Below, one piece after another: positions 9,007-17,837 of a stretch of 64,000 bases of DNA (the stretch's first letter is position 1; every line of letters begins with the position of its first letter). The stretch is from Candidatus Rokuibacteriota bacterium (GTDB taxonomy: Bacteria; Methylomirabilota; Methylomirabilia; Rokubacteriales; CSP1-6). Made by a program: the position numbers and the translations under genes. Below the pieces are notes generated by a model that worked only from the letters and a program-made list of their open reading frames with translations, was not told the DNA's origin and searched no databases. Location of the stretch: positions 1 through 64,000 of the forward strand of contig QHTB01000137.1 in assembly GCA_003220615.1 (NCBI GenBank). Direction: 5' to 3'.

Positions 9007-10068
9007 ATGGGCGGCGAGGCGTCGATACGGGGGTTGGACGTGCGGGTCCCCATGCGGCTCGGGACGGATGGGGTGGACGGGCTCCTCGAACGGATGCGCG
9101 GGTCGGCCTTCCAGGGGCGCCGGCTCGGGGAGGCCTTCGACATCTGGAAGCGGATGATCGACGGTGACTGCCTCATCGCCGTCGGCCTGGCCGGATCCAT
9201 GGCGAGCGCAGGGATGGACCCGCTCGTCGCCTGGCTGGTGGAGCGGGGCTACGTGGACGTCGTCGTGTCGACCTCGGCCAACGCCACCGAGGACGTGCTG
9301 GAGCAGCGCGGCGTGCCGTTCTACCAGGTCGATCCCGATCACGTGGACGACGAGGACCTCTGGAAGCGCCGCCTCTATCGCTTCTACGACCACGTCGTCA
9401 GCGCCGAGGCGTACGACGACATGGAGTATTTCCTGGCCGGGTTCTTCGAGCACCTGGCCGCGACGTGGTCCGGGTCGACCATCCCGGGCGTCCGGTTCAT
9501 GCACGAGCTCGGTCGATGGCTGGACGCCCAGGGGCTCGGCGGCACGATCGCCGCCACCTGCTTCCGCCACGGCGTGCCGCTCTTCGTCCCGGCGGCGCCC
9601 GATGGCCCGCTGTCCGAGTCGTACCGGGTGGCGAGAGAGCGCGGCCCGGTCGTGGATTTCTTCAAGGACTACGAGATCGCGCTCGCCATCATGAACCGCT
9701 TCATGACGCCGGGCCCGGGCACCGCGGCGATCTTCTTCGGCGGCGGCGTGCCGAAGGACTTCATCCAGATCACGGCGACGAGCGTTCAGGCGATCCGCGG
9801 CCACGCCGACGCCTGTCCTCACGTGGCCGCCATCCAGATCACGACGGACAACACCGTGTTCGGCGGCCTGGGCGGCGCCGGCGTCAGCACGGAGTGCATC
9901 TCGTGGGGCAAGGAGTCGCCCGCCGGGCTCAACGTGATGGTCTTCGCCGATCTGACCATCGCGCTGCCCCTGCTTTGCCAGGGCCTCCTCGAGCACTACG
10001 GGCCGACCTACGTCCGGCCGGCCCGCCGGACGATCGCCGCCGAGTTGCGCGCGCGTCTCGACGGCTGA
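9007..10068 (+). CDS. deoxyhypusine synthase family protein
   Basis: 353 residues, close to the length of eukaryotic and archaeal deoxyhypusine synthase, which transfers the aminobutyl group of spermidine to eIF5A using NAD. NAD-site features include GLAGSMASAGM, VDVVVSTSAN and TTDNTVFGGLGGAG. The catalytic lysine context SWGK is conserved with K302, equivalent to human K329. Bacteria lack eIF5A hypusination, so bacterial members are thought to work on other amines, for example in homospermidine-type synthesis; that role is inference. ATG 9007 follows GGGAGGTCCA. Confidence 0.88.
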   Translation: MGGEASIRGLDVRVPMRLGTDGVDGLLERMRGSAFQGRRLGEAFDIWKRMIDGDCLIAVGLAGSMASAGMDPLVAWLVERGYVDVVVSTSANATEDVLEQRGVPFYQVDPDHVDDEDLWKRRLYRFYDHVVSAEAYDDMEYFLAGFFEHLAATWSGSTIPGVRFMHELGRWLDAQGLGGTIAATCFRHGVPLFVPAAPDGPLSESYRVARERGPVVDFFKDYEIALAIMNRFMTPGPGTAAIFFGGGVPKDFIQITATSVQAIRGHADACPHVAAIQITTDNTVFGGLGGAGVSTECISWGKESPAGLNVMVFADLTIALPLLCQGLLEHYGPTYVRPARRTIAAELRARLDG

Positions 10069-10089
10069 CGGCATCTCGACGTGGGATCG

Positions 10090-11133
10090 TCAGACGCCCC
10101 AGAACACCGGCTCGGGCGTGAGGCGCACACCGAAGCGCGCTTCGACGTCGTGCTGGATGCGCCGGGCGAAAGCGAGCACGTCACTCGCGGTCGCGCCCGC
10201 GTGGGCAACGACGGCAAGCGCATGGCGCGTCGAGAGGCCGACGGCACCGTCGCGCTGGCCCTTGCTGAAGCCCGCGTGCTCGATGAGCCACGCGGCCGCC
10301 AGCTTCACGCGACCGTCGGCCTGGGGGTAGCGCGGCATCACCGGCTCCCCCGTGACCGCCTGAACGCGATCGGCCTCGGCCACGCTCACGATCGGATTGG
10401 TGAAGAACGAGCCGCACGAGCGCGCGTTCTCGTCTCCCGGGTCGATGACCATGGACTTCGAGCGGCGGATGGTGATCACGCTCGCCCTCACCTCGGCGAG
10501 CGAGGGACGGCCGACTCCACGCGCTCCGAGATGCTGCGCCACTTCCGCGTAGCGAAGCGTCGGCTCGCCGCCTCGGCGCAACCGGTACGTCACGTCGAGC
10601 ACGATGAAGCGCCCCGGCTCGCCGCTCTTGAAGAGGCTGTCGCGGTAGGCGAAGCGGCAATCGGTGTGCGTCAGCCTCACCACGCGTCCCGAGCGCGTGT
10701 CGAGGGCGCGGAGAGTGACGAGGGTCTCGGCGACCTCCTGACCGTACGCTCCGACGTTCTGGATGGGCGTGGCCCCGACCAGGCCCGGAATTCCGCTCAG
10801 ACACTCGAGACCCGCCCAGCCGCACTCGACGGTCACGGCGACGAGCGGATCCCACGGCTCGCCGGCACCGACGGACACGACGACCTCGTGGCCTTTGTCG
10901 GCCGTCTCGATGCCACGCACGCCCACGCGGACGACGAGGCCATCGACGCCCGCATCGCCGACGACGAGGTTCGAGCCGCCGCCCAGCACGCTGAGCGCGA
11001 CGCCGCGCGACCGCGCCCACGTCCAGGCGTCCGTGACCGTCGCTTCGTCCTCGGCGTCGACGAAGAAGCGCGCGGAACCCCCGACGCCCAGCGTGCAGTA
11101 GGGCGCGAGCAGGACGTGCTCGTCGGGGATCAC
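10090..11133 (-). CDS. murB: UDP-N-acetylmuramate dehydrogenase MurB
   Basis: 347 residues from GTG 11133; E. coli MurB has 342. It reduces UDP-GlcNAc-enolpyruvate to UDP-MurNAc with NADPH and FAD in peptidoglycan synthesis. FAD-site motifs are LGGGSNLVV and GLECLSGIPGLVGATPIQ. The catalytic serine motif is CGSFFTNP, a YRDSLFK segment is present, and the conserved acidic residue lies in the terminal EPVFWGV. The GTG start is 4 nt after the pdxH stop and places TLGVGG at the N-terminus. It is co-oriented with the pdxH-like gene, an unusual pairing of wall and cofactor genes. Confidence 0.94.
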   Translation of the reverse strand: MIPDEHVLLAPYCTLGVGGSARFFVDAEDEATVTDAWTWARSRGVALSVLGGGSNLVVGDAGVDGLVVRVGVRGIETADKGHEVVVSVGAGEPWDPLVAVTVECGWAGLECLSGIPGLVGATPIQNVGAYGQEVAETLVTLRALDTRSGRVVRLTHTDCRFAYRDSLFKSGEPGRFIVLDVTYRLRRGGEPTLRYAEVAQHLGARGVGRPSLAEVRASVITIRRSKSMVIDPGDENARSCGSFFTNPIVSVAEADRVQAVTGEPVMPRYPQADGRVKLAAAWLIEHAGFSKGQRDGAVGLSTRHALAVVAHAGATASDVLAFARRIQHDVEARFGVRLTPEPVFWGV

Positions 11134-11137
11134 GCGT

Positions 11138-11728
11138 TCAGGGCACCAGGACCTGCTCGCGCCAGCCGGCCGCCGATCGCGTGAAGAGGCGGCGGTCGTG
11201 CAACCGGTCGGGCGACCCGCGCCAGATCTCGATGCGTCCGGGTACCAGGTAGATGCCGCGGAGCAGCGCGGGGCGCGGCACGGCATCAGGCGTCGGATGA
11301 TGCTGTCGCAGCGTGTCGATGCCGGCCATGAAGGCCTCGCGCGAGTCGACAGGGGTGCTCTGGGCCTGGACACGGTCGTAATAGAGGTCGAGCAGTCGCG
11401 AGGCGTGAACCTTGCGGCGCCAGTATTCTTCGACCCGGTCCTCGGGCATCGGCGTGAGCGAGCCCCGGACTCGATACTGCCGGTGGACCGTCTGCCAGAG
11501 AATGAGCAGCTCGTAGCGCCCGCTGTGCAGCGGCTCCCACTTCGGGCTGGACGCGCTGATCAGGAGACCGAGGCCCTGCTCGCCGACGTCACGAAGCACG
11601 AGCGCGCGCACGCCGGGTGGGCCGTGACCGTCGGAGGTGGCGAGGATGCAGGCGTCGACGAGCGGATCACCGGCGGCGCGGGCGCGCTCGCGGTCGGCGA
11701 CGATCTCGGCGATCGGATCGACAGCCAC
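11138..11728 (-). CDS. pdxH: pyridoxamine 5'-phosphate oxidase
   Basis: 196 residues from GTG 11728. This FMN flavoprotein oxidises pyridoxamine or pyridoxine phosphate to pyridoxal phosphate. Typical segments are DPLVDACILATSDGHGPPGVRALVLRD (written in part here: the split-barrel FMN site), SSPKWEPLHS, RQYRVRGSL, and the C-terminal RIEIWRGSPDRLHDR with WREQVLVP. The last resembles the family FWxGxxxRLHDR signature. It is followed 4 nt later by murB. The N-terminus could extend to TTG 11737. The mRNA start is probably within a few bases of the start codon. Confidence 0.88.
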   Translation of the reverse strand: MAVDPIAEIVADRERARAAGDPLVDACILATSDGHGPPGVRALVLRDVGEQGLGLLISASSPKWEPLHSGRYELLILWQTVHRQYRVRGSLTPMPEDRVEEYWRRKVHASRLLDLYYDRVQAQSTPVDSREAFMAGIDTLRQHHPTPDAVPRPALLRGIYLVPGRIEIWRGSPDRLHDRRLFTRSAAGWREQVLVP

Positions 11729-11738
11729 GCCTGGCAAG

Positions 11739-11748
11739 CATATACAAT
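11739..11748. promoter_or_regulatory. overlapping divergent -10 elements for pdxH and the alpha/beta hydrolase
   Basis: The minus strand reads TATATG (11744-11739), 10 nt before GTG 11728, and the plus strand reads TACAAT (11743-11748), 7 nt before GTG 11756. Both genes would then have little or no 5' leader. No -35 boxes are clear. Confidence 0.4.
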
Positions 11749-11755
11749 CCGGGGC

Positions 11756-12634
11756 GTGACCGACAGCATCGCGCGGCTCGACGCGCTCGCGACTCGCTGT
11801 CTCACCGCCGCTGACATCGCCAGTGGCTCCGAATATAACGCCGGCGGCTCCGAATATATGGTCTGGCGCTTGTGGGGCGCGGGACCGCCGGTCGTGCTGC
11901 TGCACGGAGGCAGCGGCTCGTGGACTCACTGGGCTCGCAACATCATGCCGCTCGCCCGCCACTTCACCGTGTGGGTGCCGGACCTTCCCGGCTTCGGCGA
12001 CTCCGGACTACCGCCCGGCGTCGAGACCGCCGAGGCGCTCGCCGACATCGTGTCGTCGGGACTGGACGACGTCGTCTCGCCGCCGGCACCGGTCAGTCTC
12101 GTCGGCTTCTCGTTCGGCGGGATCATCGCCGGACTCGTCGCCGCCCGTCAGCGCGACCGCGTCCGCACGCTCGTGCTGATCGGCGCCGGCGGCCTGGCCC
12201 TCGGAGCGGCGCCGACGCGTCAGCTCGCCCGCGTCACGCCCAACATGACCCTGGCCGACGCGCGCGCCGCTCACCGCGAAAATCTGGAGATCCTCATGAT
12301 CGCCGACCCCGCGCAGATCGACGAAGCGGCCGTGGATGTCCAGATGGAGAACGTCCGGCGCACGCGCTTCAAGATCGGAGCGATCCCGTTCTCTGACGCG
12401 CTGGTGCGCGCGCTCCCGCGGATCAGCGCGCGCCTCGTCGCCGTCTGGGGCGCTCGCGATGTCTTCCCCGCCTCACCGCCCGAGCTGCGTCACGCGACGC
12501 TCGCCGCTCATCATCCCGAGGTCGACTTCCGATTGATCGACGGCGCCGGCCACTGGGCCAACTGGGAGGCGGCCGACGCCGTGAACGCGATGCTGCTCGA
12601 CGTCCTGGGCGCCGGCACGCCGGCGCGCGCGTGA
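11756..12634 (+). CDS. alpha/beta hydrolase
   Basis: 292 residues from GTG 11756. The fold is shown by the oxyanion segment VVLLHGGSGSW, the nucleophile elbow GFSFGG (S119), the acid in VWGARDVF and the histidine in GAGHWANWE. It is an esterase or C-C hydrolase type with no identifiable substrate. The N-terminal 35 residues include a short duplication, GSEYNAGGSEY, from a 21-nt repeat. The stop overlaps the sirtuin start (GTGATGG), so both are co-translated. Confidence 0.88.
   Translation: MTDSIARLDALATRCLTAADIASGSEYNAGGSEYMVWRLWGAGPPVVLLHGGSGSWTHWARNIMPLARHFTVWVPDLPGFGDSGLPPGVETAEALADIVSSGLDDVVSPPAPVSLVGFSFGGIIAGLVAARQRDRVRTLVLIGAGGLALGAAPTRQLARVTPNMTLADARAAHRENLEILMIADPAQIDEAAVDVQMENVRRTRFKIGAIPFSDALVRALPRISARLVAVWGARDVFPASPPELRHATLAAHHPEVDFRLIDGAGHWANWEAADAVNAMLLDVLGAGTPARA
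11825..11858 (+). repeat. 21-nt tandem duplication in the hydrolase 5' end
   Basis: GGCTCCGAATATA occurs at 11825-11837 and 11846-11858 with a 21-nt period, encoding the repeated GSEY residues. It is in frame and probably a small duplication near the N-terminus. Confidence 0.5.
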
Positions 12635-13380
12635 TGGACACAGTCCAGACGGTCCGCGGATGGATCGCGGCGGCTCGCCGCATCGTCGTGCTCACCGGCG
12701 CCGGCATCTCGACGGATTCCGGCATCCCCGACTTTCGCGGTCCCCAGGGAGTCTGGACGCGGAACCCGCAAGCCGAGAAGATGGCCACCCTGCAGCACTA
12801 CGTCGCCGATCCCGACGTGCGAAAGCGCTCGTGGCAGGACCGGTTGAGCTCGCCGGCCTGGCAGGCGAAGCCGAACGCCGGGCACCTCGCCCTCGTCGAG
12901 TTGGAGCGGCGCGGCAACCTCGACACGCTCGTCACGCAGAACGTGGACGGCCTGCACCTCATGGCCGGCACGTCACCCGAGCGGCTGATCCAGATCCACG
13001 GCACGATGCGCGAGGTGACCTGCCTCGCGTGCGGCGAACGCGCGCCGATGGAACGCGCCCTCGCCCGCGTGCGCGCCGGCGAGGACGATCCCGCCTGTCG
13101 CTCCTGCGGCGGCATCCTGAAATCGGCGACGATCTCGTTCGGTCAGAGCCTGGTGGCGGCTGACCTGACCCGCGCTCAGCAGGCCGCGCATCGCTCGGAT
13201 CTGATGCTCGCCGTCGGAACGAAGCTCTCGGTGTGGCCGATCGCGGGCGTGGTGCCGACGGCGAAGGAGGCAGGCGCTCGCGTCGTGATCATCAACGCGG
13301 AGCCGACCGAGCTGGACTCGATGGCCGACGCCGTGTTGCGCGGCAGCATCAGCGAGCTCCTGCCCCGGCTCGTGGAATAA
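12634..13380 (+). CDS. cobB: NAD-dependent protein deacylase, Sir2 family
   Basis: 248 residues. The NAD-binding signature GAGISTDSGIPDFRG, TQNVDGLH, the catalytic histidine in IHGTMRE, and a CxxC/CxxC zinc module (CLACG and CRSCGG) are all present, as is the C-terminal VVIINAEPTELD. These enzymes remove acetyl or other acyl groups from lysines and consume NAD. Length matches bacterial CobB-type sirtuins. ATG 12634 overlaps the hydrolase stop; a GTG one codon earlier is an alternative. Confidence 0.94.
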   Translation: MDTVQTVRGWIAAARRIVVLTGAGISTDSGIPDFRGPQGVWTRNPQAEKMATLQHYVADPDVRKRSWQDRLSSPAWQAKPNAGHLALVELERRGNLDTLVTQNVDGLHLMAGTSPERLIQIHGTMREVTCLACGERAPMERALARVRAGEDDPACRSCGGILKSATISFGQSLVAADLTRAQQAAHRSDLMLAVGTKLSVWPIAGVVPTAKEAGARVVIINAEPTELDSMADAVLRGSISELLPRLVE

Positions 13381-13392
13381 TCGCCGGCGACT

Positions 13393-14424
13393 TCAAGGCC
13401 GCAGGATCACCTTGCCGAAGTTCTTCCGGTCGAAAACGTAACGCTGGGCGGCCGCCGCCTCGGCGAGCGGCAGCGTCCGGTCGATCACCGCTCTGAGCTC
13501 GCCCTTCCCGGCCCGCCGGATCACTTCCTCCAGCGTGCCGCGCGTGAACCCCGCCGAGAACAGCAGCGAGACGTGATGGCGGTAGAGCGCGCGGATGTCG
13601 ATCGTCGCCTGGCTACCGCCGTGGGTCCCGCAGGTCACGAGTCGCCCCGCCCGGGCCAGCGACGCCACGCTCCGGTCCCAGGTGGCGGTCCCGATGTTCT
13701 CGAACACGACGTCGGCGCCCCAGCCATCGGTCAGGCGTCGCACCTCCTGGGCCAGGTCGCTCGTGGAGTAGTTGATCCCCGCGTCGGCGCCGAGCGAGCG
13801 TGCGCGCTCGAGCTTCTCGTCGCTCCCGGCCGCAGCCAGCACGCGCGCGCCTCGTAGCTTCGCGATCTGGATGCCGGCCACGCCGAGTCCACTGCCGGCC
13901 GCCATGATCAGGACGACGTCACCGGGCGCCACGCGCGCGAGGACGACCAGGAGGTGCCAGGCGACCGCGTAGGACAGCGGCAAACACGCCGCCTCTTCGT
14001 ACGACAGACCATCCGGCAGCGGAAGCGCGTTGCCGGCCGGCGCGCGCACGAGCTCGGCATAGCCGCCGTGACGGTGGACACCGAGGATCTTCAGATTCAG
14101 GCAGGCGTTCTCCGTCCCGCGCCGGCACATCGGGCAGGCGCCGCAGGTCAGCATCGGGCTCACCGCGACTCGCTGGCCGACGTGGGGGCTCGTCACGCCC
14201 GCGCCGACGGCTACGACCTCGCCGCACGGATCGGCGCCAGAGATGTGAGGCAACGTGACGCCGAAGCCCGCGCCCTTCTCGCGCGTCTCGAGGTCGAGCG
14301 TGCGGTTCACCGAGCAGGCCCGCACGCGCACGAGGACTTCGCCGGCTCCCGCGATCGGATCAGGGGCGTCACGAATTTTCAGGACTTCGGGAGGGCCGAA
14401 CTGGTCGAAGACGACGGCTTTCAC
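13393..14424 (-). CDS. zinc-type MDR alcohol dehydrogenase family protein
   Basis: 343 residues from GTG 14424. The GroES-like N-terminal domain has SGADPCGEVVAVGAGV and the structural-zinc motif CGACPMCRRGTENAC. The Rossmann domain has MAAGSGLGVAGIQIAKLRGA, giving NAD(P) binding. The C-terminus FDRKNFGKVILRP is typical of quinone-oxidoreductase-like MDR enzymes. The usual catalytic Cys/His at the zinc site is not obvious, so it may reduce enones rather than alcohols. It is convergent with the sirtuin gene and divergent from the FAH gene. Confidence 0.9.
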   Translation of the reverse strand: MKAVVFDQFGPPEVLKIRDAPDPIAGAGEVLVRVRACSVNRTLDLETREKGAGFGVTLPHISGADPCGEVVAVGAGVTSPHVGQRVAVSPMLTCGACPMCRRGTENACLNLKILGVHRHGGYAELVRAPAGNALPLPDGLSYEEAACLPLSYAVAWHLLVVLARVAPGDVVLIMAAGSGLGVAGIQIAKLRGARVLAAAGSDEKLERARSLGADAGINYSTSDLAQEVRRLTDGWGADVVFENIGTATWDRSVASLARAGRLVTCGTHGGSQATIDIRALYRHHVSLLFSAGFTRGTLEEVIRRAGKGELRAVIDRTLPLAEAAAAQRYVFDRKNFGKVILRP

Positions 14425-14438
14425 GGCGGTGGCGCCGG

Positions 14439-14444
14439 ATTATA
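14439..14444 (-). promoter_or_regulatory. TATAAT -10 element for the MDR dehydrogenase
   Basis: A perfect TATAAT on the minus strand ends 14 nt before GTG 14424, implying a leader of fewer than 10 nt. The -35 region is not conserved. Confidence 0.45.
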
Positions 14445-14512
14445 CTGACGCGCGCCGCGGACGCAACGGCGCGGCGACGGCTCCAACGAACGCGACGAAG
14501 GCGGAGGCGACC

Positions 14513-15478
14513 ATGTTCAAGCTGGCGACGATCGAGATCAAAGGAGCGCCGCGCGTGGCGCTGGCGCTGGGCGACACGCTCTACGACCTCGAGTCCGTCG
14601 CCGCCGCGCACACCCGCAAGGCGGGAAAGGCCGGCAAGGCTCCGCTGGCCAGCGTGCCCCGGCCGGTGACGATGCTCGGATTGCTCGAGCGCTGGCCCGC
14701 CGCGTTTCGCGACCTTCAACGGCTGGCCACGTTCGTCGAGGCCCAGCCCCGCGCCGTGCCCGGCGTGGCCGCGGCGCGCGCGAAGTTCCGGGCGCCGATT
14801 CTCTACCCGCCGCGCATCTTCACGGCGGGCGCCAACTACAACGCCCACAGCAAGGAGATGACGGACATCCTGCGTCCGGGCTCGCCGTACACGACGCGCG
14901 AGAACTCGAACCCGTACTGCTTCCTCACGTCGTCGATCGGCCCGGTGATCGGCCACCGCGACAAGATCCTGGCCAGCCAGGTGCCCGACAAGAAGATCGA
15001 CTGGGAGGGCGAGCTGGCGGTGGTCATCGGCCGCAAGGGCCGTGCGATCCGGCCCGAGGACGCGCGGTCCTACGTCGCCGGCTACACGATCGTGAACGAC
15101 GTCACCGCCCGCTCGTTCGTCGTGCCCAAGCGCCTCGACTTCAAGATCGACTGGCTCATGGGCAAGTGCGCGGACACGTTCTGTCCCATGGGGCCGTACC
15201 TCGTGCCCGACGCGTTCATCGAGGACCCGGAACGCCTGAGCCTCAAGACCACCGTGAACGACCAGGTCATGCAGGACGCGCGCACCGACGATCTCACCCA
15301 CAACATCGGCGACCTGCTCGCGTTCCTCTCGCAGACGATGACGCTGCTCCCGGGCGACGTGCTCTCGACGGGCACACCGTCGGGCGTGGGATTCGGACGC
15401 GGCGTCTTCCTCCAGCCGGGCGACGTCGTGAAGGTCGAGATCGAGGGTATCGGGACGCTCGAGAATCCGGTCGCCTGA
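14513..15478 (+). CDS. fumarylacetoacetate hydrolase family protein
   Basis: 321 residues from ATG 14513, preceded by GGCGGAGGCGACC. The FAH catalytic domain starts near residue 95 (FTAGANYNAHSKEM) and contains the acidic metal ligands in DWEGELAVVIGR, then GYTIVNDVTARSFV, and ends SGVGFGRGVFLQPGDVV with ESIEGIGTLENPV-type residues. Members hydrolyse or decarboxylate 2-oxo acids and aromatic ring-cleavage products, using Mg or Ca. An amidohydrolase gene follows 17 nt later, suggesting a joint catabolic route. Confidence 0.9.
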   Translation: MFKLATIEIKGAPRVALALGDTLYDLESVAAAHTRKAGKAGKAPLASVPRPVTMLGLLERWPAAFRDLQRLATFVEAQPRAVPGVAAARAKFRAPILYPPRIFTAGANYNAHSKEMTDILRPGSPYTTRENSNPYCFLTSSIGPVIGHRDKILASQVPDKKIDWEGELAVVIGRKGRAIRPEDARSYVAGYTIVNDVTARSFVVPKRLDFKIDWLMGKCADTFCPMGPYLVPDAFIEDPERLSLKTTVNDQVMQDARTDDLTHNIGDLLAFLSQTMTLLPGDVLSTGTPSGVGFGRGVFLQPGDVVKVEIEGIGTLENPVA

Positions 15479-15495
15479 ACGAAGGAGGATCCCGC

Positions 15496-16608
15496 ATGAA
15501 AGACGGGTTCAAGGTCTTCGACAGCGACATGCACGTGCTGGAGCCGGTCGACCTGTGGGAGCGCTACATCGATCCCCCGTTCAGGCACCGGGCGCCGCGC
15601 GGGACTCAGCGCAAGGCCACGGACGTCGGCGTGACCGTCGACGGCGCGGACCAGTTCCTCCTGTCGGCTCGGATCGCCCGCGTGTCGTTCCCGGGCGGGC
15701 TGGACCGGTTTGCCGAGGACATCGAGCGCGGCTTCGACGCCGCGGCGCAGCTTCGCGCGATGGATCGCGAAGGGATCGACGTGACCGTGCTCTACCCCTC
15801 GCGGGGCCTCTTCGTGAACAGCGACCCGGATATGGACCCGGCGTTCTCAGCCGCGATCGCGAGGGCCTACAACGACTGGCTGGCCGACTTCTGCAAGGCC
15901 GGCGATCCCCGGCGGATGTACGGAGCGGCCATGCTCCCGATCCAGGACGTCGCCTTGTCGATCCGCGAGGCGCGCCGCGCGGTGATGGAGCTGGGCTTCA
16001 AGGCGGTCTTTCTCCGACCGAACCCGCCGCGCGCCTCAGTCTACTGGCACCAGTCGGTCTTCGATCCGCTCTGGGCGACGATCCAGGACCTCGGCGTGCC
16101 GCTCGGCTTCCACGAGGGCGTGGCCTCGCGCATGCCCACGGTGGGGACGGATCGCTTCGGCGACGACTCGTTCGCACTCCAGCACGCGTGCTCGCACAGC
16201 ATGGAGCAGATGCTGGCCGTGGAGGCGATGACGCTCGGCGGGGTGCTGGCCCGCTTCCCACGATTGAAGGTGGCCTTCCTCGAAGGCAACGGGTCCTGGC
16301 TGCCCTTCTGGCTCTGGCGTCTCGACGAGCACTGGGAGAATCCGGGGCGCTTCGAGGATCCAACGGTCACCGAGCGGCCGAGCGAGTACTTCGTCCGCCA
16401 GGGCTTCGTCTCCATCGAATGCGACGAGGAGCCGGCGCGACACGCCGTGGACGGCCGCACCGGCGCCTGCTTCGTCTTCTCGACCGACTATCCGCACTAC
16501 GACACGAAGTATCCCGAGGCCACCGCGCATTTCCTCAAGCTCCCGCTCGCCGAAGAGCACAAGCGAAGGATCCTCTGGGACAACTGCGCCCGCCTGTACG
16601 GATTCTGA
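15496..16608 (+). CDS. ACMSD-type amidohydrolase (amidohydrolase 2 family)
   Basis: 370 residues after a strong GAAGGAGG site. The N-terminal metal segment is FDSDMHVLEPVDLWERYI, further ligands are in HACSHSMEQM and the aspartate of FSTDYPHYD, and the C-terminus has RRILWDNCARLYGF. The family includes decarboxylases and lactonases of aromatic degradation. A paralogue with the same opening and closing motifs is at 38618. It is co-directional with the FAH gene and lies just before the TRAP/hydantoinase operon, suggesting a shared substrate route. Confidence 0.88.
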   Translation: MKDGFKVFDSDMHVLEPVDLWERYIDPPFRHRAPRGTQRKATDVGVTVDGADQFLLSARIARVSFPGGLDRFAEDIERGFDAAAQLRAMDREGIDVTVLYPSRGLFVNSDPDMDPAFSAAIARAYNDWLADFCKAGDPRRMYGAAMLPIQDVALSIREARRAVMELGFKAVFLRPNPPRASVYWHQSVFDPLWATIQDLGVPLGFHEGVASRMPTVGTDRFGDDSFALQHACSHSMEQMLAVEAMTLGGVLARFPRLKVAFLEGNGSWLPFWLWRLDEHWENPGRFEDPTVTERPSEYFVRQGFVSIECDEEPARHAVDGRTGACFVFSTDYPHYDTKYPEATAHFLKLPLAEEHKRRILWDNCARLYGF

Positions 16609-16655
16609 GGCGACGGCACGAGCCCACGGCCGTGTCGAATGTGCGCCCATCGCGT

Positions 16656-16684
16656 TTGACATCGGGAACGGTGAAGCATACGCT
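16656..16684 (+). promoter_or_regulatory. sigma70-type promoter for the TRAP/Hyu operon
   Basis: TTGACA (16656-16661), a 17-nt spacer and TACGCT (16679-16684) lie in the 126-nt gap before dctP. The predicted start near 16691 gives a leader of about 44 nt carrying GAAGGAGG. This would separate the TRAP operon from the upstream amidohydrolase gene. Confidence 0.5.
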
Positions 16685-16734
16685 CCCGGACCACTGTTCC
16701 GGAATTTCGCCCCCGAGATGAAGGAGGCGCTCCC

Positions 16735-17814
16735 ATGCGTCGGATCGCGATCGGTGTCCTCGCCATGCTCCTCCTCGTCGTGCTCGCCAGGCCTGGCCTC
16801 ACGCAGTCGACGCTCGGGCCAGGACCGAAGGTGACGGTCTCCGTCCTCGCCCATCCGATCCCGACGCACCCACAGTACTCGAAGCTCGACCTGCCCTTCT
16901 TCCGCGAGACGCTCGTCCAGCGGAGTCAGGGACGCTTCGAGTTCAAGACGAGCACGTGGACGGAGATGAGCATTACCGGCTACGAGATCGTCCGCATGAC
17001 GCGCCAGGGCCAGGTCGACATCGGCAACGCGCCACTCACGTACATCGCTCAGGACGTTCCCGTGCTCGACGCCGCCGACCTGGCCGGGCTGAACCCGACG
17101 GTGGAGCAGGCGCGCAAGGTCTTCGATGCGCTCACACCCATCGTCAACAAAGATCTCGAGCGCATCGGCGTGCGCATCATCGGATCGAACCCGTATCCCG
17201 CCCAGATCGTGTTCTGTCGCAAGCCGGTGAAGGATCTCGCCGATCTCAAGGGACGCAAGGTGCGCACGTTCGGGCCCACCCTCAACGACCTGATGAGCGC
17301 GGTGGGCGCGACGCCGGTCAGCCTCGCCTACGCGGAGACGTACACGGCGCTCGAGCGCGGCGTCGTCGACTGCGCGATCACCGGCTCGGGCAGCGGCAAT
17401 GCCGCCAAGTGGTACGAGGTGACGACCCACCAGTACACGCTGCCGCTCTCGTGGGCGTCGTCGGGCTACTTCGCGAACCTCAGCTGGTGGAACAAGCTCG
17501 CGCCCGATGCCCGCCGCTTCCTGGAGGACAGCTTCAAGGAGCTGACCGACAAGCAGTGGCAGTTCGGCGGCGTCGAGTTCACCCAAGATGGGATCGACTG
17601 CAACTCGAACCGGCCGTCCTGCAAGATCGGCTCGCCGGCCAAGGACTCGCCGATGATCGAGGTGAAGGCGACCGACGCCGACAAGGCGCTGCTCCGGAAG
17701 GTGCTCGCCGAGAGCGTCCTGCCCGCGTGGGTGAAGCGCTGCGGGAGCCGCTGCGGCGACGTCTACAACGAGGTCGTCGCGCCGATCTCCGGCGTGAAAT
17801 ACGTCGCGCGCTGA
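16735..17814 (+). CDS. dctP: TRAP transporter substrate-binding protein (DctP family)
   Basis: 359 residues. A signal peptide (MRRIAIGVLAMLLLVVLA, cleavage near LTQ) precedes a periplasmic DctP fold. Family features are the central DLKGRKVRTFGP segment, the arginine-containing ligand region, and TYTALERGVVDCAITG. A late Cys-containing loop (DCNSNRPSCK, CGSRCG) is unusual and may hold disulfides. It should deliver a carboxylate or amino-acid-like ligand to DctQM encoded downstream. The racemase-like gene sits between it and the permease genes. Confidence 0.92.
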   Translation: MRRIAIGVLAMLLLVVLARPGLTQSTLGPGPKVTVSVLAHPIPTHPQYSKLDLPFFRETLVQRSQGRFEFKTSTWTEMSITGYEIVRMTRQGQVDIGNAPLTYIAQDVPVLDAADLAGLNPTVEQARKVFDALTPIVNKDLERIGVRIIGSNPYPAQIVFCRKPVKDLADLKGRKVRTFGPTLNDLMSAVGATPVSLAYAETYTALERGVVDCAITGSGSGNAAKWYEVTTHQYTLPLSWASSGYFANLSWWNKLAPDARRFLEDSFKELTDKQWQFGGVEFTQDGIDCNSNRPSCKIGSPAKDSPMIEVKATDADKALLRKVLAESVLPAWVKRCGSRCGDVYNEVVAPISGVKYVAR

Positions 17815-17837
17815 TGCGGCCCGTCCTGGGCGCGTGA
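17814..17837 (+). CDS. 7-codon bridge ORF between dctP and the racemase-like gene
   Basis: ATG 17814 overlaps the dctP stop (TGATG). The ORF reads MRPVLGA and its TGA (17835-17837) overlaps the next ATG at 17837, again as TGATG. It may pass terminating ribosomes to the racemase-like start, which lacks a clear ribosome-binding site. Translation is unproven. Confidence 0.3.
   Translation: MRPVLGA

Noticed and set aside
10048-10100. CTGACG/CGTCAG inverted repeat after the deoxyhypusine synthase gene as a terminator
   Set aside because: Only 6 bp with a 17-nt loop and no T-tract; too weak to call.
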